A DNA stretch of 64,000 nucleotides from Pusillimonas sp. TS35 (GCF_009857885.1 NZ_WWER01000010.1:1-64000), one strand, 5' to 3'. Counted from the first letter of the stretch, positions 18,208-26,874 are shown. Made by a program: numbers and translations. The notes: generated by a model not told the origin, from the sequence alone.

Positions 18208-19803
18208 ATGGAGACGTTCGATTACATCGTGGTGGGTGCCGGGTCCGCCGGTTGCGCATTGGCGGCCAGGCTTGCTGAACGCGGCGCGGGTTCCGTGTTG
18301 TTGCTGGAGGCGGGCCCGCGTGATCGGCATATGTGGATACACATCCCGATCGGCTATGGCAAGACCATGTTCGATCCGCGCTATAACTGGCAGTTCTATT
18401 CCGAACCCGAACCTGAACTCAATGGGCGCCGCATCTATCAGCCGCGCGGCAAAACCCTGGGTGGATCCAGCTCCATCAACGGGCTGGTCTATATACGGGG
18501 CCAGGCGCAGGATTTCGATGAATGGGAGCGCTTGGGCAATGACGGATGGGGCTGGCGAGATGTGTTGCCCCTGTTCAGGCGATCAGAGCGCAACGAGCGC
18601 GGCGAGAGCGAACTGCATGGCGGCAGCGGCAGGCTCGGGGTTTCCAATATACGGGGCCGCCATGAGCTGGTGGAGGCGTTCATCCGATCGGGTGAGGCCC
18701 AGGGCATACCTCGCAACGAGGATTTCAACGGTGCCAGGCAGGAAGGCGGCGGTTACTATCAGCTGACCACGCGCAATGGTTTGCGCTGCTCCGCAGCCAA
18801 GGGTTATTTGCGCCCTCTGCGTGCCAATCCCAATCTCACCATCGAAACCGATGCCAGAGCCACCAGCCTGGTGTTCGAGGGCAAGCGCGCGGTGGGGGTG
18901 AACTATCTGCAAAATGGCAAGCCGCGGCAAGCCACCTGCCGCAAAGAAATCATCCTGTCTTCTGGTGCCTTCCAGTCGCCGCAGTTGCTGATGCTGTCAG
19001 GGGTCGGCGATGCCGAAGCGTTGAAAGCGCACGGCATACCCGTAGTGCATCATCTCCCTGCCGTGGGCAAGAATCTTCAAGATCACCTGCAAGTGCGGCT
19101 TATATACAAGTGCACCAAACCCATCACCACCAATGATCATCTGCGCACCGTCTGGGGCAGGGCGTCGATAGGCCTGCAATGGCTATTGCGAAAGCGCGGG
19201 CCAGTGGCGGCGGGGATTCAGCTTGGCGGCATGTTCGCGCGGGCGCGGTCCGACGCCACGCGTCCGGATGTGCAGTTTCACTTCGGTACAATCAGTGCGG
19301 ATATGGCGGCCGGAAAACCGCACGACTTCTCCGGTTTTACCTTGTCAATGTGCCAGCTGAGGCCAAAAAGCCGGGGCGCCGTGGTACTGAAGTCCGCCAA
19401 TCCGCTCGATGCACCAGGCATACATTTGAATTTTCTGTCCGAACAAGAAGACCGCGACACAATGGTGGCGGGCGTGCGCCTTGCGCGGCGCCTGATGGAA
19501 GCCGAGCCGATGCGGCCATACGTGGCCGAAGAATACCGGCCGGGGCCGCACATGCGCACCGAAGACGATATGCTCGATTTCGTGCGTCAAAATGGCACAA
19601 CGATCTTCCATCCCGTGGGCACCTGCCGCATGGGCAGCGACCCGGGCTCGGTGGTTGATACGTCGCTCAGGGTGCGCGGCCTGTCCGGCTTGCGGGTGGC
19701 GGATGCATCAATCATGCCATTGCTGCTGTCGGGAAACACAAATGCCGGTTCGATCATGATCGGAGAAAAGGCGGCGGATCTGCTGGTCAGCGCAGGAGGA
19801 TAG
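18208..19803 (+). CDS. GMC-family alcohol dehydrogenase (FAD)
   Basis: A 531-residue flavoprotein of the glucose-methanol-choline family, closest in style to choline and long-chain or aromatic alcohol dehydrogenases. FAD-binding VVGAGSAGC lies near residue 8-16; PROSITE-like GMC blocks are GKTLGGSSSINGLVY near 85 and SSGAFQSPQLLMLSGVG near 255; the active-site His is in FHPVGTCRMG. No signal peptide. Position after the oxygenase and its reductase suggests it oxidises the alcohol they produce and passes an aldehyde to the dehydrogenase at the head of the operon. The stop is 2 bp before the GntR start. Confidence 0.92.
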   Translation: METFDYIVVGAGSAGCALAARLAERGAGSVLLLEAGPRDRHMWIHIPIGYGKTMFDPRYNWQFYSEPEPELNGRRIYQPRGKTLGGSSSINGLVYIRGQAQDFDEWERLGNDGWGWRDVLPLFRRSERNERGESELHGGSGRLGVSNIRGRHELVEAFIRSGEAQGIPRNEDFNGARQEGGGYYQLTTRNGLRCSAAKGYLRPLRANPNLTIETDARATSLVFEGKRAVGVNYLQNGKPRQATCRKEIILSSGAFQSPQLLMLSGVGDAEALKAHGIPVVHHLPAVGKNLQDHLQVRLIYKCTKPITTNDHLRTVWGRASIGLQWLLRKRGPVAAGIQLGGMFARARSDATRPDVQFHFGTISADMAAGKPHDFSGFTLSMCQLRPKSRGAVVLKSANPLDAPGIHLNFLSEQEDRDTMVAGVRLARRLMEAEPMRPYVAEEYRPGPHMRTEDDMLDFVRQNGTTIFHPVGTCRMGSDPGSVVDTSLRVRGLSGLRVADASIMPLLLSGNTNAGSIMIGEKAADLLVSAGG

Positions 19804-19805
19804 TG

Positions 19806-20594
19806 ATGAGTGCGGAATTGCAGGAGGAGATCTTTGGCACGTTGTGGCGTGCCGATCGCAGCGGCCTGCCCAAGTACCAGCGGGTCGTGAATGCGATCGT
19901 CGAGGCGCTGCGCCGGGGCCTCTGGCTGCCCGGCGACCAGCTCCCGCCAGAAGAAGAGCTGGTCAATCTCACGCCGTTCAGTTTGGGCACCGTCCAGCGG
20001 GCCTTGCGCGACTTGGTCACACAGGGCCTGGTAATCCGGCGGCACGGCCTGGGCAGCTACGTTGCCGAGCTTCCCCGGCGCCTGCAAGATCCCTGGCATT
20101 GCCGCTTTGCGGCAGACGATGGCGTTGGCACCGTGCCCATCTATTCCAAGGCTACCGCGCGCCGCATCGTCGCTTGCGATGGGCCCTGGAACCAGTATCT
20201 CGACATGGCATCCGACGAGATCATGCAGCTTGACCGCATCATCGATGTGGCAGATGAATTCAAGGTATACAGCCGCTTCTATGCAGGGCGCTCTGTCTTG
20301 CGCGCGCTATGGGAAAAGCCGATGGACATGCTTCATGGCATGAATTTCAAGAAGCTGATTGCCGAAGAGTGCGGCCTGCCCATCACCGAAATGGTTCACC
20401 ATGTGCAAGTGGCCCAGTTTGATGAGGGCGTCGGCGAGGCGATCGAGGTTGCGTCCGGTACGACCGGCCTGCTCCTGCAAGCGATCGCGCATGCGGGTAC
20501 GCGGAAAGTGGTCTATTACCAAGAGTTCTACATCCCGCCCGGGCAGCGGGCACTGCAGTTGTTCGAAAAAACCCCCGCCGCCGTTCGGGCGTGA
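19806..20594 (+). CDS. GntR/HutC-family transcriptional regulator 1
   Basis: A 262-residue regulator. The winged helix-turn-helix occupies about residues 15-85 (LPPEEELVNLTPFSLGTVQRALRDL, GLVIRRHGLGSYV). The rest is a UTRA-like effector domain (residues about 100-255). It is the last gene of the catabolic operon, so it would be regulated with the enzymes it probably controls. It is a clear paralogue of the next gene: both share the LGTVQRAL recognition helix, RHGLGS/QHGLGS wing, DPWHCRF/NPWHCRF and VYYQE(F/L)YIPP. Near-identical recognition helices suggest overlapping DNA targets with different effectors. Confidence 0.93.
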   Translation: MSAELQEEIFGTLWRADRSGLPKYQRVVNAIVEALRRGLWLPGDQLPPEEELVNLTPFSLGTVQRALRDLVTQGLVIRRHGLGSYVAELPRRLQDPWHCRFAADDGVGTVPIYSKATARRIVACDGPWNQYLDMASDEIMQLDRIIDVADEFKVYSRFYAGRSVLRALWEKPMDMLHGMNFKKLIAEECGLPITEMVHHVQVAQFDEGVGEAIEVASGTTGLLLQAIAHAGTRKVVYYQEFYIPPGQRALQLFEKTPAAVRA

Positions 20595-20637
20595 ACGGCA
20601 CTTGCACCACTGCGCCACACGGCGCGCCCACTACCAC

Positions 20638-20667
20638 ACCGCACTTATAGGTGCGGTTTTCGTTTTT
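20638..20667 (+). terminator. Terminator of the catabolic operon
   Basis: ACCGCAC (20638-20644) pairs with GTGCGGT (20651-20657) around a 6-nt loop and is followed by TTTCGTTTTT. It lies 44 bp past the first GntR stop, so the second GntR gene needs its own promoter. Confidence 0.8.
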
Positions 20668-20775
20668 CCGGCATATGCTGGCCTGGGCAGCGGCGCGCGC
20701 CGCCTGCGTCAGCCTGTGGGCCGGCAATTATTCGCGCTATCATGCGCCAGTAGCTGATTGAGATGAGTCGCGAAT

Positions 20776-21552
20776 ATGACAAAGAATGCGCTGCCAGAAG
20801 TATTTGCCAAGCTGCACAAAGAAGACTATAGCGGCGTGCCCAAGTATCGCCTGGTGCTCAACGCCATTACCGAAGGTATCAAGTCAGGCCACTGGAAGCC
20901 TGGCGAACGCTTGCCAACGGAAGAAGAATTGGTGCAGATGATCCCTTATAGCCTGGGTACCGTGCAGCGCGCACTGCGCCTGTTGGTCGATCAAGGTATC
21001 GTGGTGCGCCAGCATGGCCTGGGGTCCTTCGTCGCCAAGCAGTCTTTGCAGATCAAGAACCCATGGCACTGCCGCTTTATTGCCGACGATGGCCACAGCT
21101 TCGTCCCGGTCTATTCCAAGATTCTTGGTCGTGATGCGGCCCGCGAGCCCGGCCGCTGGTCCAGCTACCTTGGCACAGGCGTCGACACCACCGTGCTGGT
21201 AGAGCGCGTCATCAATATCAACCATGAGTTCGACGTCTACTCGAAGTTTTACTTCGACCGTCGCGTCCTACCCCGGCTATGGGAGGTATCACTGGATCGC
21301 CTGAATGGTCTGAACTTTCGCGCGCATATCCTGGGTGAGCTCAACATGCCGATCACACATGTCGATCATTACGTGACCCAGGTTCCCATCGAGAAGGACA
21401 TTGCCGGCCACATCAATGTAAAGCCTGCCACGGTGGGTATGCGGTTGGATGTCCTGGCGGGGATGGGTCGTGATACGCCCGTCTATTACCAAGAACTCTA
21501 CATACCGCCCACGGATCGAACACTGGCCTTGCCTGGTCAGATGCTCGACTGA
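20776..21552 (+). CDS. GntR/HutC-family transcriptional regulator 2
   Basis: A 258-residue paralogue of the preceding regulator with the same layout: winged HTH in residues about 20-90 (LPTEEELVQMIPYSLGTVQRALRLL) and a UTRA-like C-terminal domain. It is separated from the first regulator by a terminator and 181 bp, so it is transcribed on its own. It is convergent with the TRAP genes. The DNA-contacting residues are nearly the same as in regulator 1 while the effector domain has diverged; a two-ligand or cross-regulating pair is a reasonable reading, not proven. Confidence 0.92.
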   Translation: MTKNALPEVFAKLHKEDYSGVPKYRLVLNAITEGIKSGHWKPGERLPTEEELVQMIPYSLGTVQRALRLLVDQGIVVRQHGLGSFVAKQSLQIKNPWHCRFIADDGHSFVPVYSKILGRDAAREPGRWSSYLGTGVDTTVLVERVININHEFDVYSKFYFDRRVLPRLWEVSLDRLNGLNFRAHILGELNMPITHVDHYVTQVPIEKDIAGHINVKPATVGMRLDVLAGMGRDTPVYYQELYIPPTDRTLALPGQMLD

Positions 21553-21563
21553 GCAGCAAGAAG

Positions 21564-21646
21564 AAAACGGCTCAAGTGAACTGCCCCCCAAAGGTTGGAT
21601 AGGTGTCCAACTTCTGGGGGGCAGTTCACTTGAGCCGTTTTTTGTT
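21564..21646. repeat. Long perfect inverted repeat between convergent genes (bidirectional terminator, IS-end-like)
   Basis: Two 26-nt arms (21564-21589 and 21616-21641) are exact inverted copies, with a further TTGGA/TCCAA pairing inside. The arms begin AAAACGG and end CCCCCC, so each strand gives a G+C stem followed by a T-run: a bidirectional terminator for GntR 2 and the TRAP operon. The inner part, TGAACTGCCCCCCA...GTTGGA, resembles terminal repeats of IS3-family elements, but no transposase is present and the palindrome continues past that point. Confidence 0.85.
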
Positions 21647-21698
21647 CCGCACCTTCTCCGCTTCGCCGCCCTGATACGTTGATAGGGCGGCGGCGTGT

Positions 21699-22982
21699 TC
21701 AGTAGCCCAGCATTTTGGGCAGCCACATATAGGTCGAAGGCACATATGTCACGATGCCCAGTACGACCAGCAGCCACGCCAGGAAGGGCAGGCTTTCCTT
21801 CACCACCGCTTCTATTGGCGTTTTTCCTATACCGGCGGCGATGAACAGACACAATCCCACAGGCGGCGTCACCAAGCCGATAATCAGGTTAACTGTGAAG
21901 ATCAGGCCAAACTGCAAGGGGTCAATGCCGAACTCGGCCGCCATCGGTATCAGCAGCGGGCCGAACATTACCATGGCGGCGACCGTATCCAGGAACAGGC
22001 CCGCGATCAGCAAGATGATGTTAACCAAGAGCAAGAACACCAGCGGGTTGGTGGTGATGGCGGACAATGCTTCCGCGGCAGCCTGAGGCAGTTGCTCGGT
22101 CGTCATGATCCAGCTGGCGACGTTGGCCACGCCCATCATCAAGAACACCACCGACGAAATCACGCCTGTGCGGCGCAGCGCCGACCAGATCATAGGGGCA
22201 GTCAGCGTGCGGGTCACGAACAGGCCTATCAGCAGGGCATACAACACGGCAACCGCCCCCGCCTCGACCGGCGTGAATACCCCAAACATGATGCCCCCCA
22301 CCATGATCACCGGCAGAAACGCCCCCACAGCGAACTGACGCGTGATCGCAAGCCGTTGCAACAGGCTGTACGAACCTTTCTCGGCGGGGTAGCCGCGCTT
22401 GCGAGCGATCAGGTAAACGATGCCCATCAGGCCGCCGCCTATCAATACCCCAGGCACCACACCGGCCGCGAACATCGCGCCCACCGATACGTTCTGCGCG
22501 ACCAGTGCGTAGATGATCATCGGGACACTGGGAGGAATAATCGGCCCAACCGTTGCCGAACAGGCCGTGACGGCACAAGCAAAGCCCTTGTTCTTGTACT
22601 CGGCCTCCATTTTTGGGATCAGCATTGATCCGACCGCGCTAGCGCCGGCAACGCCCGAGCCATTGATCCAACCGAAAATCATACTCACCAGCACCGTAAC
22701 CTGTCCCACGCTTCCGCGCACATGGCCGACCAGCATGCGCGAGAAGTTCAGGATGCGGTCCATGATGCCCGAACCGCCCATCAGCTCACCCGCGAGAATG
22801 AAGAACGGTATGGCGACGAGGGCGAACATGTCCAGGCCAGTGAAAATGCGCTGCGGCAGCAGCGGCAGAAAATCAGGGTCAATCAGCAGAAACGCCGCGA
22901 TTGTTGCCAGGCCGAGGGCGAAGGCCACCGGCACCGCAAGCGAAAGCGCGGTAAAGAATGTGAGAATAAGCGCAGCGCTCAT
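21699..22982 (-). CDS. dctM: TRAP transporter large permease DctM
   Basis: Large membrane subunit of a tripartite ATP-independent periplasmic transporter, 427 residues and about 12 hydrophobic segments. Family blocks seen: GLDMFALVAIPFFILAGELM, GWINGSGVAGASAVGSMLIP, ATVGPIIPPSVPMIIYA, and a C-terminal VNLIIGLVTPPVGLCLFIA. Couples sodium or proton flow to substrate uptake. ATG at 22982 is preferred, with AGGAG 6 nt before it; two further in-frame starts lie just upstream. Third gene of the dctP-dctQ-dctM operon; it ends 53 bp from the large inverted repeat that serves as terminator. Confidence 0.96.
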   Translation of the reverse strand: MSAALILTFFTALSLAVPVAFALGLATIAAFLLIDPDFLPLLPQRIFTGLDMFALVAIPFFILAGELMGGSGIMDRILNFSRMLVGHVRGSVGQVTVLVSMIFGWINGSGVAGASAVGSMLIPKMEAEYKNKGFACAVTACSATVGPIIPPSVPMIIYALVAQNVSVGAMFAAGVVPGVLIGGGLMGIVYLIARKRGYPAEKGSYSLLQRLAITRQFAVGAFLPVIMVGGIMFGVFTPVEAGAVAVLYALLIGLFVTRTLTAPMIWSALRRTGVISSVVFLMMGVANVASWIMTTEQLPQAAAEALSAITTNPLVFLLLVNIILLIAGLFLDTVAAMVMFGPLLIPMAAEFGIDPLQFGLIFTVNLIIGLVTPPVGLCLFIAAGIGKTPIEAVVKESLPFLAWLLVVLGIVTYVPSTYMWLPKMLGY

Positions 22983-23101
22983 CATTGTCTCCTGCGGCGC
23001 CATTGCCGTTTGTGTGCGGCTTGGCGTCTATGTTCTGATGGCTGGCAAGTGGCCCGACGGTTGTCTCGGCCCGGTCCGCCAGCCTTCTTTGTGAATGGAT
23101 T

Positions 23102-23650
23102 TCAGCTCAGGCTTGCTTCATCCGATGAAAGCGCATGCTCCACACCCTTGCGAGCCACTAGCAGCAACTGCACAATCATCAGCAAGCAGCCAACGGGGAT
23201 GGCGGCATAGGGGATAGACAGGCTCATGTCCCAAACCATGGGGTCTATCTGGCCCCGGATGTTGTAGATATAGATGAAGCCGTAGGTCATGCATGTCGTC
23301 AGGAAAACCAGATTCAGCAGGATGACCAGACAGGCAAAGACTTTTCGTACTTTGGGTGGAAACAAGCCGACAACAAGGTTCACCGAGATATGGGCTCCTT
23401 CGCGCAGGGCCAGGCTGGAACCCAGGAACGCAGCCCAGATCATCAAGTACTTGGCAACCTGCTCCGCCCACGGGATTGGGTCTTCCGATACATATCGGGT
23501 GAAGACCGACAGCCAAATCACCACCGTCATTGCGGCTATCAGCGCTACGACCAGTGCGCAGGTTCCGCGCGTGACGAGCTTTTCAAAGGGAAGATCGGGG
23601 ATCAAGGGCAACGTTGCCTGCTTGTCGAGTTGAGCGATGTTTGCTTGCAT
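23102..23650 (-). CDS. dctQ: TRAP transporter small permease DctQ
   Basis: A 182-residue membrane protein with four hydrophobic segments (VVALIAAMTVVIWLSVF, MIWAAFLGSSLALR, FACLVILLNLVFLTT, YAAIPVGCLLMIVQLLLVA). The pattern PWAEQVAKYLMIWAAFLGSSLALREGAHI is the DctQ hallmark. It pairs with DctM in the membrane. It lies 56 bp downstream of dctP and 119 bp upstream of dctM on the same strand. Confidence 0.94.
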   Translation of the reverse strand: MQANIAQLDKQATLPLIPDLPFEKLVTRGTCALVVALIAAMTVVIWLSVFTRYVSEDPIPWAEQVAKYLMIWAAFLGSSLALREGAHISVNLVVGLFPPKVRKVFACLVILLNLVFLTTCMTYGFIYIYNIRGQIDPMVWDMSLSIPYAAIPVGCLLMIVQLLLVARKGVEHALSSDEASLS

Positions 23651-23706
23651 GAGGGCTCCTTCGCCGTGGCGCCGAGGGCGCCAGTTTCATTGATGGCGCG
23701 GTGGGG

Positions 23707-24723
23707 TCATTCCGTTGCGGTTTTATGCACCAGGTCGATCAGGTCTTGCGGTACATTCGCATTCGCCCATGTCGATTTGCCCAGCTTCACCCAGGCTTGG
23801 CGCTGCTCGGGTGTGAGCGTGGTCACCTTGCCGCCCGCTTTGATATAGGCTGCTTCGGCTTTCTTGTCCTCTTCCGCCCAGATTTTCCGGTGGTAGGTTT
23901 CAGCTTCCCGGGCTGCGTCCTCCAGCACTTTCTTGACGCTGTCCGGATACTTGTTCCATTGATCGATACTGATCAGCCCGACAAAGCCGTAGTACTGCCA
24001 ATTCACATCCAGTGTCTGTCGTAATACTTCCTGGTGCTTGGCGCTTACCAGTGTGCCGAAAGGCTGGGCTTCACCATCGACGATCTTGAAGCGCAAGGCG
24101 TTGTAGACCTCAGGCCAATCCACCGTCACGGCTGCGGCGCCGAACGATTCCAGGCCGGCAATTTCCAGCGGCGAGCGTGAAGCGCGCAACTTCAGCCCTT
24201 TCACGTCCTTGGGCTGGGCAACCTCCCGGCTGGTTGTGTTGATGTCGCGAAAGCCGTAATCGAAGGTAAACAGCCAGCGCAGGCCCACCTTGGCCAGTTC
24301 CGCGTTGATGCGTTCGCGCACAGCGGGCGATTGCAAGGCTTTGTGCACTTGGTCAAGATCACCAAAAATAAAAGGCAGGTGCAGCACCTCGAATGCGCGG
24401 GTAATGGTCACCAGGTTGGCCGATGAGCCGCTCGCGATCTGGATCAGGCCCTGCTGCGCCGCGCCGAACGTTTCGTTGTCGCTGCCCAGTTGCCCGCCCG
24501 GAAAATGTTGCATCTTGATGCTGCCATCCGACTTTTCCTTCACAAGCTTGGCAAAATAATCGACCGCCTTGCTGGTATCGTGGGATGGCGCCATCACGTT
24601 GGCAACCTTGATTTTGTATGTATCGGCAGCATGCGCTGTTCCGTTGGACAGCGGTAGCATGAACGTTGCGCTGGCCAGTGCAAAAGCCCCGGCACATCGG
24701 GTGAAATATTTATATGTCAGCAT
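23707..24723 (-). CDS. dctP: TRAP transporter substrate-binding protein DctP
   Basis: Periplasmic solute receptor, 338 residues. A signal peptide ends near HAADTYK (about residue 33). The DctP fold is shown by KVANVMAPSHDTSKAVDYFAKLVKEKSDG and by the carboxylate-binding arginine region GLKLRASRSPLEIAGLESFGA. The start at 24723 has GGAGGAG just upstream; a longer frame adds six residues. TRAP receptors mostly bind organic acids. Its promoter carries the operator shared with the catabolic operon, so it probably imports that pathway's substrate. Confidence 0.95.
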   Translation of the reverse strand: MLTYKYFTRCAGAFALASATFMLPLSNGTAHAADTYKIKVANVMAPSHDTSKAVDYFAKLVKEKSDGSIKMQHFPGGQLGSDNETFGAAQQGLIQIASGSSANLVTITRAFEVLHLPFIFGDLDQVHKALQSPAVRERINAELAKVGLRWLFTFDYGFRDINTTSREVAQPKDVKGLKLRASRSPLEIAGLESFGAAAVTVDWPEVYNALRFKIVDGEAQPFGTLVSAKHQEVLRQTLDVNWQYYGFVGLISIDQWNKYPDSVKKVLEDAAREAETYHRKIWAEEDKKAEAAYIKAGGKVTTLTPEQRQAWVKLGKSTWANANVPQDLIDLVHKTATE

Positions 24724-24814
24724 GGAACTCCTCCGTATCATTGATGATTTTTAGTCTGGATGAGGATGTCCCGATCACTGTAGACATCATCCTCTCCGGA
24801 TGTTTTTTGTTTGA

Positions 24815-24844
24815 ACTATATAGGACTACAGTACAGGCCGTCAA
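24815..24844 (-). promoter_or_regulatory. Promoter with overlapping operator for the TRAP operon
   Basis: On the minus strand a -35 TTGACG (24839-24844) and -10 TATAGT (24815-24820) are 18 bp apart. The spacer and -10 carry the operator found at 14161-14179: 18 of 19 bases agree, the change being T to C near one end. The promoter is close to consensus, so repression is the simpler mechanism. It lies in the 340-bp gap between dctP and the M61 gene, whose only other feature is the hairpin at 24871-24914. Confidence 0.78.
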
Positions 24845-24870
24845 TAAAAAATCGACACTTTAAATAAAGC

Positions 24871-24914
24871 CGCGCTGCAAGAGGCTGGATTGATATCCAG
24901 CCTCTTGCAGCGCG
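24871..24914 (-). terminator. Perfect 20-bp hairpin between the M61 gene and the TRAP operon
   Basis: CGCGCTGCAAGAGGCTGGAT (24871-24890) is exactly inverted at 24895-24914 around a TGAT loop. On the minus strand the stem is followed by GCTTTATTTA, which makes it a plausible terminator for the M61 gene, 150 bp past its stop. It would also insulate the TRAP promoter from read-through. Confidence 0.6.
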
Positions 24915-25063
24915 GGTGATGGGCGCCAATTTCTTCAATTTCTTGTTAGGGATTGTGCTGAGTTTTTATGGTCGCCCGCTCATTTGCGCGCGTATGGCGC
25001 GCAACAGTAGGCGCCCCGATCATGCCTCCCTTGCGCCCGCCGATGGCGGGCGTATGGCCCCCA

Positions 25064-26845
25064 TCAAGCAGCTTTTCTTTCGAGCGCGCATTGGTTCTGG
25101 CGTGGTGACGCAAGCCCAACGGTGAAAGCGCGCAGTTCGTCGCGGCGGAACACATGCAGCACTACGTTCGCCCCCGGCTGGTACGCGCCCAACAGGCGGT
25201 CCAGCGATGCGGGATCGGTGATGCGCAGGCCATTGATGGCCACCAGCAGGTCACCCGCCGATAGGCCGCCCCGATGTGCGGCTCCGTCTTCAAAAACGGT
25301 TGCCACGTGAGTCGCCCCATGCTCGGCGCGCACGCGGATATCCAATGAGGGCAGGTTAGAGGCCGCTTTCCAGCGCAGCGTGATGCCCTGATGCTGCAGC
25401 AAACTGTCAAGCGGCACATCTTCTCTACCGTAGACATAGCGTGCCAGGAAATCGCTGACATCGACACCCGTGGCCTCGCGGATCAGGCGCACCATGGCGC
25501 CTTCGGGGATGCCGCGCGCACCGCCGCCTTGGTAGAAATCGCGGCCGAAGCGCGCCCAAAGCAGCCGCATGACGTCGTCCAGCGATCGCGCGCCATCCGT
25601 CCCGCGCCGAAGCGTAATATCAAGCCCCAGCGCGACCAGCGAACCCTTGGTGTAGTAACTGACCAGTGCGTTGGGCGAGTTCTCGTCCTGCTTGTAATAG
25701 CGCGTCCAGGCGTCGAACGAACTCTCGGCCACGCTTTGCTTGAAGCGGCCGGGTGCCGCGTGCACCGAGGTGATGGTCTTGGCCAGGAGGCGCAGGTAGT
25801 CGGCTTCTCCGATAACGCCGGCGCGCAGCAGCATCAGATCATCGTAGTAAGAGGTAAACCCTTCAAACACCCACAGCAGCGAGGTATGGTTGCTTCGATC
25901 CAAAACATAAGGCGCGAAGGCCGCGGGCTTGATGCGTTTGACATGCCAGGTATGAAAATACTCATGGCTGACCAGCCCCAGAAAGGTCTGATAACCTTCG
26001 CCCGCGTTTGCCTGTCCCAACACGGGAAGATCGCGGCGGGCCGTCATCAGCGCCGTCGAGGCGCGATGCTCCAGGCCGCCATAGCCGGTGTCGGTGACCA
26101 TGGTCATGAACACATAGCGGTCAGCGCTGTCCAGAAATGGTGCCGCTTTGGTCTCTGGTTCGAACAGCGCGATCTGCTCGGCGCAGATGCGGCGCACATC
26201 CGCCGCGATACGCTTGAGATCCAGATTAGGGGCCACGCCCGTAAACACCATTTCGTGCTCCGCGCCGTGCGCCTTGAAGCGCACAACCTGCGGTGTGCCC
26301 ATTTCGACGGGGTGGTCGATCAGCGCATCGTAATCGGGGGCCAGGTACATGCCGAAGCCATGGCGCGCGGCAGCCTCCGGATGGCCCTGCGCCTCGGGCA
26401 GGCTGGTGTATACCTTCCATCCGCGAATACGCGCGGGAGGGCACAGCTTCACGTGGCAGGGCGTGCCTTCCTGGCCCACTGCGCATAAATAGACACTGGT
26501 GCCGTTGAAAAAAGCATGGCTTTCGTCCACATGTGCGCCCCGAACAGACAAGTCCCAGGCATAGACTGTGTAGTCGATCACCAGTGGGCCATCGACAGGT
26601 TCGCATCGCCATGCATGGTCGGAAATTTTTTGAATGGCCACGTTCTGCCGGCGGTTGCTCGCCTGGATCGACTCGATCTGCCGGGAAAAATCCCGGATCA
26701 GGTAGCTGCCCGGTATCCACGCAGGCATGGACAGCACCTGCCCCGTCGCGGAGGGGTTTTGTATCAGCAGCCGCACACTGAGGCGATGGCCGGCCGGATC
26801 CGTGGGCGTTACGGTATAAAGTAGAGCTTCTTTTTTCATCCTCAT
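25064..26845 (-). CDS. M61-family metallopeptidase with PDZ domain
   Basis: A 593-residue protein of the glycyl-aminopeptidase family. The zinc site is HEYFH (His294-Glu295, His298) in SHEYFHTWHVKR, followed by the M61 block VLDRSNHTSLLWVFEGFTSYYDDLML. A PDZ domain lies near the C-terminus (about residues 500-580, GAAHRGGLSAGDLLVAINGLRI). No signal peptide is seen, so it is probably cytoplasmic. Starts at 26845 and 26839 are both possible. It is divergent from the enoyl-CoA hydratase gene with only 29 bp between the starts, so its promoter must overlap the hydratase region. Physiological substrate unknown. Confidence 0.92.
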   Translation of the reverse strand: MRMKKEALLYTVTPTDPAGHRLSVRLLIQNPSATGQVLSMPAWIPGSYLIRDFSRQIESIQASNRRQNVAIQKISDHAWRCEPVDGPLVIDYTVYAWDLSVRGAHVDESHAFFNGTSVYLCAVGQEGTPCHVKLCPPARIRGWKVYTSLPEAQGHPEAAARHGFGMYLAPDYDALIDHPVEMGTPQVVRFKAHGAEHEMVFTGVAPNLDLKRIAADVRRICAEQIALFEPETKAAPFLDSADRYVFMTMVTDTGYGGLEHRASTALMTARRDLPVLGQANAGEGYQTFLGLVSHEYFHTWHVKRIKPAAFAPYVLDRSNHTSLLWVFEGFTSYYDDLMLLRAGVIGEADYLRLLAKTITSVHAAPGRFKQSVAESSFDAWTRYYKQDENSPNALVSYYTKGSLVALGLDITLRRGTDGARSLDDVMRLLWARFGRDFYQGGGARGIPEGAMVRLIREATGVDVSDFLARYVYGREDVPLDSLLQHQGITLRWKAASNLPSLDIRVRAEHGATHVATVFEDGAAHRGGLSAGDLLVAINGLRITDPASLDRLLGAYQPGANVVLHVFRRDELRAFTVGLASPRQNQCALERKAA

Positions 26846-26874
26846 ATATTAATGAACTTTAGGAGACCGACGGT

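Noticed and set aside
25391-26488. 365-residue open frame antisense to the M61 peptidase
   Set aside because: The peptidase is supported by HExxH and PDZ motifs; the antisense translation matches nothing.
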